From assembly GCA_028551475.1 (NCBI GenBank), contig CM052357.1, positions 14,121,931 through 14,185,930 on the forward strand: a stretch of 64,000 bases of DNA. The letters run 5' to 3'. Below the pieces are notes generated by a model. The model made no database searches, was not told where the DNA came from, and was given only the letters and a program-made list of their open reading frames with translations. The stretch comes from Casuarina equisetifolia (lineage: Eukaryota > Streptophyta > Magnoliopsida > Fagales > Casuarinaceae). Positions 40,386-53,171 of the stretch are shown here, piece by piece. Positions within the stretch are counted from its first letter, which is position 1. Each line of letters opens with the position of its first letter. The position numbers were made by a program, and so were the translations under genes.

Positions 40386-40415
40386 GGCCCATCGGCCCAT
40401 AGGCCCATAGGCCCA
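40386..40415 (-). promoter_or_regulatory. Site II (TGGGCC/GGCCCA) array upstream of the SR gene
   Basis: GGCCCA occurs four times, starting at 40386, 40394, 40402 and 40410, an exact 8 bp spacing. Site II elements bind TCP factors and drive housekeeping and proliferation genes in plants. The array is about 370 bp upstream of the 5' UTR donor, a normal promoter distance. Confidence 0.7.
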
Positions 40416-40419
40416 AGTC

Positions 40420-41985
40420 TTTTCTCTCCGATTCTTTTTCATGCTTAACTTTTTTTAATATTATAATACATATATTCAATTCATGCACATAAAATGTTAT
40501 GTATTACATAATGATGCGTAAAATAAAAATAATTATCATACACTTCTAAAAGAATATGTATTTTATATGATATATCAGCATTTTATGAAAATAACAAATG
40601 GGTTATACCTTTAAGTTAAAATATCAATTAAATATGTAATTTAATAGTAATTACAAAAAATATTTTCCTTCGAGTAATTTATTATTATTTTAGATATTTA
40701 GCTTTGAATTTAATCAAATGATTATGACAATGATGAGAACACTAATAACTTAGTTATAAATACAACAATGTCCGTTGTCATGGTTTTAACTGCTCATAAC
40801 TCACAAGGAAAAGAAAAATCTGCAACATCATATTTATAATATTAAATACGAAGTTTATGGAGGGTAAAATAAGGAATAATAAGTTTTCAAACTTTTGCAA
40901 TCTAAGTAAATCTACCATTGTATTGTACTGCAAAAAATGATGTAACGGCATTTTTTTTGTTTTTTTGGCTTTCAAATGATAAATTTTTTTCCTTCATATA
41001 TATATATATATATATCCGTTAGAACAGTGTTTGGTGGACCTCTTTTTGGTTGCAATTAAAGTATTTGTCCTTTGTTATTGAGTGATTTTATAAAGATGAA
41101 AATAAAACATATATAATCAATTTTTTCTTTTCACTTGGTTATCTATTTATTTTTTAATTTTTCATTACACTAAATTCCACGTTGAAAAACACCCAATTAT
41201 AAAAAATCTCTTACTATGGAGAATTAGTCTTAACACCAAGAATTAGATAGTTTGGCAATATAATTCACAATTATAGTTTTTTAACGGGAGAAAGTGCTAA
41301 GATGAAGTATATGAATCTTATTCTATGTGAAAAAATTGTCTTCCCTGTCAACTTTGGTAAACGAGAGAATTGTACCATGAGTCCATGAATGTTGCATTTT
41401 TTATAGCAAAAAGTTACATTTGTTAATTTGCTTTCTTTTGTTAAACTAGAAAAGTAAATATTTTTAGTTTTGGTTTGTCACCCAAATGTAGAACCTTTCT
41501 ACCCATTTTTATCCATTGCATTTTTTTTGTCAAATTTGGCCATAAGTTGTCCACTAAGAAAAATATTTAGTATCTTTTACTTTTCTTCCAAAATTTGGCA
41601 CTTGAGAAAATCATTTGTCATGTTTTACTTGTACTTTTTATCAACACAAAATTATATGTCAACATTTACTCCAAATTTTCATTATCAAGGGTAGCAAGCA
41701 ATTTATTGAAATAAAATGGTAATCAATTTGTTAGCAATATATCCCATAGCACTACTTGAGAATTTCGTATTGCTTGAAAATCATATTCTCTTTTTTTTTC
41801 ATTTTTCCTTAGTACTTCTCCCATTTTCTATATAGTTTCATATGGATTTTGTATTTTTTTACCTTTGCAGGATGAGCGATATTCTAAGTATATATAGGTA
41901 TGATGGCAATTGTGACTATGACATCTGACCATGCTGCAATTATAGTCCAAGAGCATAGTTGGGTACAGCAGCTCAATAATGGATA
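40420..41985. other. AT-rich intergenic region, no gene recognised
   Basis: It has short AT-rich frames without motifs and a (TA)n run at about 40997-41016. Nothing supports a gene. Confidence 0.5.
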
Positions 41986-41989
41986 AATA

Positions 41990-44900
41990 AATAGAAGCCT
42001 CAAGGCATCAAATTTATAAATCTTTCCATTGTTTTGGCATTTCTAAATATTTCCAATCAATTATCCTAAGGATAATTTCCATATCAAAAGGTCTTGGTTC
42101 AAAGATTTCCACAATATTTTTATCTAAAGATCTTATAGAAGTCTAGGAAAAAATTGTCAATTCATGGATGGTTTTCCATTGAACTAAAAGATCATAAGAG
42201 CTGGCTCTCATATCTATACATTTAGTTTTTATTCTCGTTCAAATGGTGTCTTCTAAATTATGATCATTAATTGAAATGAAATAATTTAGTCTAATGTTAA
42301 ACCAAACTCTTCCATTCACAAGATTAGATTGTATCCCTCCTATGATAGTCTTTGTTGGGTCTTTGAACCCTTTATCCAAGACCACTACTAAAATATGTGT
42401 ATCAATGCCTTGTCTAAATAAAGTAGTTATTTCTATTTAAATTAGACCTATATGAATATATTTAATTTCTAGTTATTTCTTCTTCCATCTTATAACTTTT
42501 TTTTTTATCAAACAAAATAATAACTGTTTTACTTTTAGTAAATAAGTTTGCCGTAGTGTTTCCACAAAATTATTCAAACATTCTAGCACAAAAAAAAATA
42601 AATTTTGAAAATTTATATATTTCTTCTTTCTTAATGTCTTGCATTTTTATTATTTCTTCTAACTATTCTTCAATGAAGCAAATTTCATCTCCTATAACAT
42701 CTTTTAATTTTAGAGTTTCCAACTCTTGTTGAGGGATCTCTATTAGATCACTTTGAATTTGTTTTTCACTCATCATGAAGATAAATTCTTCATCAAAAGA
42801 ACTTTCTTCATCACTAGAAACCTCATAAAGGATGTTTTCTTGGTCTGTGATTTCTTCTCCAAAGAGAATTTCAAATTCTTGTTCTCCAAGAAGTTTGATC
42901 ATTTTCTTACTACTCTTTCATTTTTTAAGACATTATGGTGCATAATGGCCTTATTCATTGCAAATAAAACATATGTAAGTTTTTCTTTTTCCATCATATC
43001 TATTTTTCCTAATATATTTTCTTTTTGGTGGGAAAGTCTTTTTTGACTTTTTCCATATTCTCCATTTGAATTTTTTATTTCTATTTGATTTTTTAAGTAT
43101 CACATCCTATTTTCCAAGTTTCACTAAAGACTTTTTCACAACATTTTTTGCCATAACTAGATCTAGAAAGCTGGTTTCTTGCCTACTTTTTTAGCTTTAG
43201 CCATTAAACAATGATTTGTTATTACCCTTATGACAAAGTTTATTATAGATCATACAGTGTCTTTCTTGTTGATCTTGATTAGAAAATTTGGATAACCTAC
43301 AATTTCATCTCAAGGACTAGGTAATTTATTGAAGAATTATTTTAATCAATATTCATTTCTTGGTAGTTCAACTAAATAGTAATATTTTTTAAAGATTTAA
43401 ACATATTCTTTAAACCTACATATATCATATAATTCTAGCTTGGATAGCACAAAATTAGCATCTTCTTGAAGTTATGGTTCACCAGAATATTCATAAAGTT
43501 GTTCTTTAAAGATTTTTGCAAATTCTCCTAATATATCATCAAAGCTTAAAAAGTTTGACAATGAAGTAGTTTTTTATGCTTTCTTACTTCGGTCTTTCCC
43601 CATTGTTTTAGCCATTGCAAGGTGTTTCCTTGAAGTGTAGAAGCAATATAGTGTAGAATTTTTTTTTTGTCCTTGTGTTTTTGTAGTTGATTACTACTAT
43701 TGAAAGTGATTGAGCTCAATCATCTATAACCTTAAATGTGTCATTAAAAGGAACATTAGTAAAATCTAAATGTGTCCCATTTTAGGCTATATTTTTCTTG
43801 TTCATATCATCTATCATAGAATATGTGGGATAAGGTGTTTCCTCTTTTACTCCATTACTAGAAGCAACAATTTTGATGTTTTCTACATACACATCACAAT
43901 TATCTTCATTTAGTCCATAATTTCCAAAAGTTTTTGGATCTAAGGGGTTTTCCATTTTTTGTTTTTCTATAAGAAGTTTTTTCTTCTTTTTCATACTTGA
44001 ATTGTTTATCCTCATCTTCACCAAATACTTTAACTTCTTCCTTAAAATCATAAGATTGGTTATCTTCTTCATCAAAAAGTAGTAAGGTGTTTTCAAACTT
44101 AAAATAAGTTAAGAGATCTTCATATTCAAGATAAGTTGTTCTTATCATGTCTATGATTTCATTTTTTTATTGAACACAAAGATTAAGATCTTTATATAAT
44201 TGTCTATAATGGTCCAAGATTTCTTTTGTATTTTCATATTCCTTTTGATTACAGGTGACATATGGTTAGAGCACCATAATTTCATAATTTTCATAGAAAA
44301 GCCAAAGGATTTTGTTATCCCTTGGGCTATACATGTCATCTATAGGGATTATGTCTAGTTTGTTTACTAGTCACTTAAGAGTTTCTTTGGTCTCTTGTTT
44401 GAGATCCAAAGCGGTTATATCAAGATTACCTATATTATTTTTTATTTTACTAACGGTGATATTCATAGACTCTAAAGTAGACTCTAAAGTAGTCTCAATA
44501 TAGTTTTGGTTAACTTGTTGATTATTTTCTAACTTCCTAAACCAAAAGTGAATGACTATTAGTAATTCTATTTAGACCAATATTGATGATTCCTAAATCA
44601 TTTTGGGTTTTTTCATTTATATATAATACATGCTTATAATTATTGCGACTAAACAAAGTTCCTACATAATTTATTTTTTCATTACTAAGGGATGCCATTC
44701 TAGATTATTAATGATACCTAAAATTGTCCATGTGCTTTTGTGGTGCCAAGAACCAAAGTTTCCTTAACAACCAAACATGCTACATACAAGGCTTACGAGG
44801 CTTAGTAGGAAGATATAAACTTTCAAGCAACAAAGATATATGGCCTTTTCAATAGCTAGAAATGAAATAGTATAGAATAACTACAAATAGATGTAAAGAG

Positions 44901-45200
44901 CTTTAAAAGTAATGATATAACATAAGCATACCTTAACTTATAGGTTGGGATCAAAGCTCCACACAAGGGCTTTAATACCACCTACAACATTAGGTTAATA
45001 TTATATAGTGGAATAGAACACAGTAGCTTTTAATAAGTGATGAATATTACAATAAAGTAACAGAAGTAGCAGTAGTCATGGGTGCAAGGGAAGTAGAGAA
45101 GTGGACATAAGCGAGTAGAGAGAATTGTGTGAATTGGCTGTGTGTTCCCAACGGGGAGATGCCTTTTATTTATATACAAAAAAGAATAGTACATCATTTA
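41990..45200 (-). mobile_element. Endogenous pararetrovirus-like relic upstream of RRP5, minus-strand copy
   Basis: On the minus strand the order is: a TATA-like TATATAAATAAAAGG near 45170; a primer-site-like TGGTATTAAAGCCC (44980-44967); an ATG at 44698 opening a frame starting MASLSNEKINYVGTLFSRNN; a coat-protein-like block (44300-43780, with TTYLEYEDLLTYFKFENT and YPTYSMIDDMNKKNIA); a CCHC zinc-knuckle relic at 42972-42933; an acidic segment (42902-42663); and the LDKRF-type block (42450-42000) shared with 10900-10300. Many stops and frameshifts are present and no reverse transcriptase was recognised. A plus-strand fragment of the same coat block follows at 45535-46060, so the copies face head to head. 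Confidence 0.55.
42663..42972 (-). pseudogene. Zinc-knuckle plus acidic coat-protein-tail relic
   Basis: The minus strand gives Y-I-C-F-I-C-N-E, a stop, G-H-Y-A-P, a stop, then C-L: the C-x2-C-x4-H-x4-C pattern with two stop codons inside. An open acidic stretch follows (EQEFEILFGEEITDQE, EVSSDEESSFDEEFIF). This fits the C-terminal coat-protein region of plant pararetroviruses, or a retroelement gag. Confidence 0.55.
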
Positions 45201-45534
45201 TGACTCATTTTTATAATTGTGACACCTATGTACTTTATGAACACCTTTACACAATTACAATTATGTTAATATGACACCTTTACATTCATAAATACATCAT
45301 CATAAATGGCTTGTAACAAGTGTCATTGTTTGTGCTTATTCCTTGTCCACCACGCTTTGCTATGCTATGTCGATCTTCATCCATAGGCTATTCCATTGCC
45401 GTTCTTTGTTCTTCTTGAAACAAATGCTTTAGTTCTCGATCATATGCATCCAATTCTTCCTTTGTGGGTTCATCGGAATACTAGCTATTGGTGATTAGTC
45501 TTATGGCAACAATATCTTTTGCAAGATTAAGCAT

Positions 45535-46060
45535 ATTTTTTGGGAAATCAAGATTTATTATAGACCAAAGAAACTTTTAAATGTCTAGTAAACAAACTAG
45601 ACATAATCCCTGTATACGCCCAGGGTATAACAAAATCCCTAAGCTTTTCTATGGAAATAATGAAATTATGGTGCTTTAACCAAAAGTCACCTATGATCAA
45701 GAGGAATATGAAAATACGGAAAAAAATCTTAGATTACTAGAGACAATTATATAAAGATCCTATTCTCTTCAAGAAATAAATGAATTATAGATAAGATGAA
45801 AACAACTTATTTTGAAAATAAATATTTTTTAGTTTATTTTAATTTTGAAAATACTTTAATACTTTCTAGTAGAGAAGATAATCAATCTTCTAATTATGAT
45901 AAAGAAGATAATCAATCTTTTGATTCTAAAAAAAAGTTAAAATATGATAAATACGAGGATAAACAATTTGACTTTGAAGAAGAATAAAAAACTTCTTCTA
46001 AAAAATGAAAAATGAAAGACCCATTAGACCCATAAACTTTGTAAATTATGGGCTAAATGA
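45535..46060 (+). mobile_element. Plus-strand coat-protein-like fragment, inverted relative to 44400-43900
   Basis: It begins near AGACCAAAGAAACTT (45535) and shares TAGTAAACAAACTAGACATAATCC and TATGGAAATAATGAAATTATGG-like runs with the minus-strand copy. It includes a 63-codon frame (45796-45987) rich in Asp, Glu and Lys. It ends before the RRP5 promoter region. Confidence 0.55.
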
Positions 46061-46356
46061 AGATAATTAAAAGTACTTAATTTTTAAATATACTTATTAA
46101 TTTTTAATAACCTAAAAGTTTTATAAAATTTTATTTGATAACTTAAATTAACAGTAATGGTTGGTGTAATAAAAAAAACTCAGTTATTTAAGAATTTTAA
46201 CTTAGGCGAAATGTATAAAAATGAAATTGTAATATGTTATTGATATGCTTTCTCTAAAAAGAAAAAAACTCTTAACTCAAAAGAAAAAAGGAAAGTACCT
46301 GCCCTAATCGAATAAAACTCTTTAACTCAAAAGATAAGAAAATCCTAAACCTCCAC

Positions 46357-46366
46357 AAAACCCTAA
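46357..46366 (+). promoter_or_regulatory. Telo-box upstream of RRP5
   Basis: AAAACCCTAA contains the plant telo-box AAACCCTAA, about 135 bp before the RRP5 start codon. Telo-boxes are enriched in promoters and 5' UTRs of ribosomal-protein and ribosome-biogenesis genes, so the position fits the gene's role. Confidence 0.65.
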
Positions 46367-46499
46367 CGGCGAGTCTGCCGACCTCTTCTCGTTCTCGAAC
46401 CAAAACCCCCCGCCCAGAGAACACAACCAGACACTCCATAGAAAACCTGGAACAGCGGGCTATTCACAATTATTGATTTCGACGGGCATTTGCTGGAAG

Positions 46500-49400
46500 A
46501 TGGCAGCGAAGAAGAAATCTAGTGACCGCCAGAGTAAGAAGAAGAAGGATAAGTCTATTAAGGATGGGCCCACGTTCAGCAAAGCTTCCAAGCGACCGTT
46601 CAAAGCGGCTAAGGGTTTGAAAGACGCCAGTGTGAAGCCCGAAGTACTATCGTTGCAGCTCGAGGACGAAGTTCCTGACTTTCCCAGAGGTCTTAATTCT
46701 ATAAATTTTAACTTTTCGTTTGGTCGCGAAGAAAATTTTGCTGTAACGGAGTTAGGCTTGCTTTGTCACTGTTATTGTGTACGAATCGATGAAATAATTT
46801 TCTTTTCCTGGTCGTCTTGGCTTGATATGTCGATGTTATTTCGGCTCTGAATTATGTGTGCTCTCTCTTTTTTAAATGAATTTTCTCTAATGTGCAGGTG
46901 GAGGAAGTTCTCTGAGCCGACACGAACGTGATGAAATCCATGCTGAAGTTGATGCGGATTTCGAGGCAGAGCAGTGGGATCAAAAGAAGAAGAGGAAAAA
47001 GATGCAGAAGAAGACTCGAGCAACGCAGGATGACTTCGGTTCACTCTTTGGTGAAGGCATCAGTGGGAGATTACCGAGATATGCAAATAAGATTACTATG
47101 AGGGTAATGAACTGAAAATACACTTCATTCATGCACCTAAATACCCGGCTAATTTGAATCTGCTTTTACGCACAAAGTGTCGCTTTGTTTTGAAAAATAA
47201 AAGAAAGTACCAAGTTGCCTGGCGCAACTGGAAACCAATTCATTAAAGGGGTCCGGGCACTTCCGATTTTGCCACTGAATATTTGGTATGGAGCATGCGT
47301 GATAAGTTCTTGGCCTTTTGGTTTGTTATTGTTCAATTAGAGGTTGATGGTCCTTCTACCAATTGATTGCAAGTTAAGATGAATGTTTTTATTCCAGTCA
47401 TCTAGATGACCTAGTATCTATTTGCTGTTTCCAATCCGTTTGATAAAAAATTGTTTGTAGATCTTAGTTGGGTTTGTCACATGGGAATGTTTTGTCTACA
47501 TTTGGATGTTATAACTTGTTTTAGTACCATTTTACATGGTCAGTTCTTTCTTTGATACCACTTGTTTGGCATTTACTTGCAACTCAGCCTGTATACAAAT
47601 CAGTTAACATTCCTTGTAGCAATAGCATTCATGCATGTGACCCGAGGACAGTGAGCAACAAGTAAGAAAGCTTACCAGATGCAGAAATGAGGGCGAGAAA
47701 TCCATTTGTGTGACAAGTGGATATCAATATCAGCGCCATGTTTGGCCCACCTACACGATTTTTCCCCTGGAGAACTCAAAAGTTTTGTAGATTCTTAAGA
47801 GAGATGCATGCTCTTTTGTACAATCATGTTGACCCGATAAATCCATGCAGGTATTCCTCCTGAGAGGATGCTGATATGTTATTAACAGGAAAATAATTTA
47901 CTAGATTATGAACAAGAGAAAATACCACACTTCTCATGGCTTTGCACAGTGTTGGGAAAATTATATACCAATTGAAGAAATATCATGACTGATATCTGCA
48001 TATTATATAGTTATATGCTAAATGCCACAGATCAGCAGAGAGACATTGAGTATGAGCAACATACTATTGGGTTGGGCATGACATTGACTTTGTAGTGGTT
48101 GAAGAATGTGGCTCGCCTTGTGATTATTAGTGGTCATGTTTACATATTATCATTTAGTTGAACTTTTCTGTCTGCGCTTCCACAGTTTTATTTCACATTT
48201 GCAGAAGTTCTACTTTTAGTGCCATTATAATGAGATGATCTCCTACTTTTTCTGGAGGGTATATGTCCATTTGTTTCTCTTAAGGGCTCCATGAAAATTT
48301 GTTTCCCCTTTTGGTACTTTTCATTTGTATCTGTGCATCTTTGATCTCATTGATAGCTGTTTCATTAACTATTTTCCTCATTGTCTTTAATGTTTAAACT
48401 CTGAGAACCCATTTCTTGTTGTCAGTTGAATCCTGTAAATTTATTTGGTTAGGTTTTATGACATTTATCTTTAGATCAGAATCTATAGTAGCTAGTCTTA
48501 CTATGTTGAATTTATTGTTCCTTTGTTCCCCTCTGGCTGCTATGGAACTTTCTACCCTTGGGTCCTTGGTCATGTTTCCTCAAAAAATGGTGATGTGGCA
48601 TCTCTGGTTTCTAGAATTTATTTTCAATAATAAAAAACTACAACTGCTTTCGCCTTCTTCACTTGTCATATCCTATGGGCAGTGTTCTGTCTTTTGAGAT
48701 TGCAAGTGAACTCAGACTTGCTGTTCCTGTGTATTTTCAGAATATATCTCCTGGAATGAAGCTTTGGGGAGTCATATCTGAAGTAAATGAGAAGGACCTT
48801 GTAATTAGTCTGCCTGGGGGTCTCCGTGGGCTGGTTCGCATGGCTGATGCTCTAGATCCTGATGTGAAGAGTGAACTTACGGTAGTATCCCATTTTCCTT
48901 TTTCCTTTACCGCAAGTACTGTCCAAATTGCTATCATTTTGTTAGTTTTTTCTGTGCTTAGTATTCTGTAGATAACTTTTCTTGTCCATTTAAACAAACT
49001 TATCATATTTTCTCTTACCAGGAGATGGAGAATAATATCCTTCCTAGCAGATTTCATGTTGGGCAGCTTGTTTCCTGTGTTGTGTTGAAGCTGGATGATG
49101 ATAAAAAAGAGATAGGGAAATGCAAGATCTGGCTTTCTTTGCGTCTTTCTTTATTGCACAAAGGTTTCACATTGGATGCGGTTCAAGAAGGGATGGTATG
49201 TCTTCTTTCCAGATGTGTACAAAAAATTGAATGTGATCAGATACCCATATTTCTTTTTCCTGGTTTCATGGAGCATTACTTTATTGTGGAGTGAGGAAAG
49301 GCTAATTGTTTGTTTATTCTCTCCCTCTCCTTCCCCCCTGTTCATTGATGTGCAACTTTAGCCATTTGTCATACAATTGTAGCTGAAATCTATACTATGC

Positions 49401-52400
49401 TGGATAGAAGAATCCAGAAGGACCTTACACTTAAAAAATTGTGTTTCGTTTGTATATGCACTATTTGTATATGATGTGCTTATCTATGTGTAGCCATATT
49501 TTTTTGTTTTCTTTGTCATTTGACTTCTCAATTAGATGACCACTTCAGGTTGTCGTGTAAGGGTTTTATATAAGGTGTTGTACTCTCTTGGTGTTTCAAG
49601 TATGTGCATGAGCTAATCTAGTGGGATTTTGCCCTACATTTTCCATTAAATGTCTTATGACAAGAATTTTGTGTGTGTGAACTTTATGTTTTGTATAAAT
49701 AAGAGAAGATTTTAAATGTATTTCAATTTCATTGAAGTTGTAACTCAATGTACAAGCATGCCCTATACCTCATCTTTGTGTGGTGTACCATAACTACAAC
49801 TGAAGTCACTGTTGAGAGCTACTTAGCAGTACTTGCAGGTGATGCAAGATACTTGAAAGGAAGTTCTACATCTGTAAATTATGGTTTACAAGAAGACAGT
49901 GTCATCTTGTATGGTTGATATGTGTCGTTGTTGTTGCCTGATCCTATTACTATATGGTTTGTGATAATTTGTCTTCTGTTTTATGCAATGACCATTTTTT
50001 CAGCTTTCTTTTGTTATGGGACTTACGTATCAGTTTTCTAGATGATTTTTGATATGATTTAGCAACCTTAGAATTTCTTTTGGATGGTATAACCACAGGT
50101 CTTAACTGCATACGTTAAAAGTATTCAAGATTATGGATACATTCTTCATTTTGGATTGCCTTCATTCACGGGATTCTTGTTAAAGAACGATCAAGTTGGT
50201 AAGTGAAATGTAAGTTTCTTGTTAGTTTCACTTGGTGCAAATTAATCTTTAACTTCTTCTTTCGTAATTGAAGCAACAATAAACTCTCTTTTTTGTTTTG
50301 TTTGGTTATTTTCTTTAAATAAATTTTTTGGCCCTTAAGTCTGGTGAAGGCTGGCAAACTAGAAGTTTAGAAAGTGTTTCATATAGAAGTCCTTGATACC
50401 CCATATCATGCATAATCGTCAACTGACTGATTCTATATGTTTCAGGCATGGTCTACATTTCAAAGACGATGGACCAGACATGATTTGTGTGATTATTTGG
50501 TGCCTGTTTACTGTTTGAAAAATTCAGTTGTCAGCTTTTCAATGTTTTTCTGCTTCCAGTTCTTCTGTTGATTATCTGGGGAATGAATATTTGGAGATTC
50601 ATTGATGACCATTTTCATGCCATGTACACCTCTCTGTTGGTGGTTGGTCTTGGGAGTTCTCTTTGTTGGATGATAGATTATTTAATAGCTCAAGTAGTTA
50701 TGTGTGCTTGAAATTTGATATTTAGATCATTCTGTGGTTTGCGCGATGTTCATATGCTACATTATTTACATAGAAGATTCCTTTGTGCAACTTACATCCA
50801 ATTGCCATTGGACATGGGCGCTAAAATCCTCTATTGATGTAGTCTTTAATTCTGTGCTAGAATTTAGTAAGGCACTCTGTTTCTTCATCTTGGCCTGCCT
50901 CATTTGTTGTCTTTTCAGTAAGTGGGGACACTGAAGTGAAGATTGGACAACTTCTGCAAGGGATTGTTGGAAGAATGGACAAAGTTCGTCAAGTTGTTTA
51001 TCTTAATTGCGATCCAGATGCAGTGTCTAAATGTGTGGTATGACTTTACCGTGGATGAGATTTTGATTTTGATTTGCCCTTCTCTTCCACTGTCCTCTTT
51101 CTAATAAACGTTTTTGTATGACGGTGTCTACAGACAAAGGATCCCAAGGGAATTTCGATTGACCTTCTTGTTCCAGGCATGATGGTCAATGCTCGTGTAA
51201 AGTCAGTTCTCGAAAATGGGGTTATGTTATCATTTCTTACATACTTTACTGGAACTGTAAGCTTGCTAGCTCTCTTCATTCTTTTCTTGTGATATTGGTG
51301 GAATCATTAGTTCAAGTTATTTATTGTATTCTTTTATATTCTATTTTTCAGGTTGATATCTTTCATTTGCAAAATTCTTACCCAACTACAAATTGGAAGG
51401 ACGATTACATTCAAAATAAGAAGGTAACTTACCTGAACATACTCTGAGATCTTGGTACTCTTCCACTGCATTCATCATAAAGATTTTGTGCTGAATGCTC
51501 CTGGTTGTGGATATCCAGTGGCAAGTCGGACCCATAAGTCTTGAAAGCACTTCTTTTATGTTGCTTAGAATTCGTTGCAAATTGAAACTAGGTGGTATAT
51601 TGACATCTAGTCATTACATTTGGGAGGTGTAATGATTAAAGTCATTTGCTCTCTGCAAAAAATTTGGCACGAAGTTCTCTTATCTCTGTTTTTGTCTCTT
51701 TTCTTTCTTTGGGCGAAATAGCTTGTGGTATGCCTTGGTTTCAGGTCGTTGGTTATATTTTGCAATCTTAGTTGCTTGCAGAATCTGTTCACATAGTGAT
51801 TAGATAGGATTAGTTTCTGTGTAAGTTAGTGCATATGTTTTTCACAAACATGATACAAGGCGGGCCTTCTCTTGCTGACATTCTCTATCTAGCTCGGCAT
51901 ATATGTATGTAGATAGGTCTATTATTCTGCATCTTTGAGTTCTTGTTTCTGTGCTTCACTAAATTTGATATTTGTTTTGGTTTAGGTTAATGCTCGGATA
52001 TTATTTATCGATCCCTCAACTAGAGCTATTGGATTGACCCTGAATGCACATCTTGTTCATAACAAGGCTATTCCTTCAGTAAGTTTTTTATACATTTGTA
52101 AGACTCCTAAGTTTGCTGAGTAGAGATATTATGAGATGGACTCTTTGGTCCTGTACTCCTTTTAACTTTCTTTGGAGTTGATTGTGCTTTGTGTAGTTTA
52201 GAGTGGCTAGAACATTAGCTGAACCTGACAACAATTTCATGGGATTGAGGCAGGGGGAATGTGTTGGGTTTTTGGTTTGGTTCGTGGGCTGGATAGGTAT
52301 GAGTAGGGGTTTCAAAAAAAAATCTGTTTATGGGTTTGCTTTGCTGCATGTTTGTTTTGCAGTTGAAGTCTTGTTCTCAAACTGATCTAGTGTATTTTAG

Positions 52401-53134
52401 TAATGGTTTCAAGAGTTGTTGACAAAAAACTGTGCCTCTGGTCATCTGATTTATATCTTGAGTAGTAATATGATACCCCAGATTTTACTGCTGCTTTATA
52501 CAGTCCAACTTCTGTAATAGTTTGCATGTCATGTAATAGCCTAACTAGCCTTACCCTATGTTAGAGAGCGGACTTGGCATTTCTTGCAGGTTCTTGTCTA
52601 AGCCCTCTTCCTTTGTCCCTCTTGCTTCCCCTTCTATTTGCAAAGTGATTTTGCTTTCTCATTCTCTCGTGAAGCCCTGTTGTTTGCTCCCTCTTGTAAA
52701 GTGACACAAGTTTTCTGTTGGGGCACCTTTTACTTCTGATTAAGGGGCATTGTGTTAGAGTAACATTCTTTTTCTTTGATATGCAGCATGTTAAGGTTGG
52801 AGATATTTATGATGACTCAAAAGTAGTTAGGGTTGATAAAGGATTTGGCCTTCTACTTGAAATACCATCTACTCCAGTGTCAACTCCGGCATATGTTAGT
52901 GTAAGTGAATTCATCAATTTTTTGGTGCGATTACTATGGATAGTTTCACTATAAATTTCAGGCTCTTGAACCTATTTTTCAATTATGTTGGCTACAGATA
53001 TCTGATGTGGCAGATGAGGAAGTCGGAAAACTTGAAAAAAAGTTTAAGGAAGGAAGTCATGTTCGTCTTCGAGTGCTAGGGTTTAGGCACTTGGAAGGGA
53101 TTGCTACAGGGATTTTGAAGGTTGTCCTACTTTT

Positions 53135-53171
<37 letters not shown>

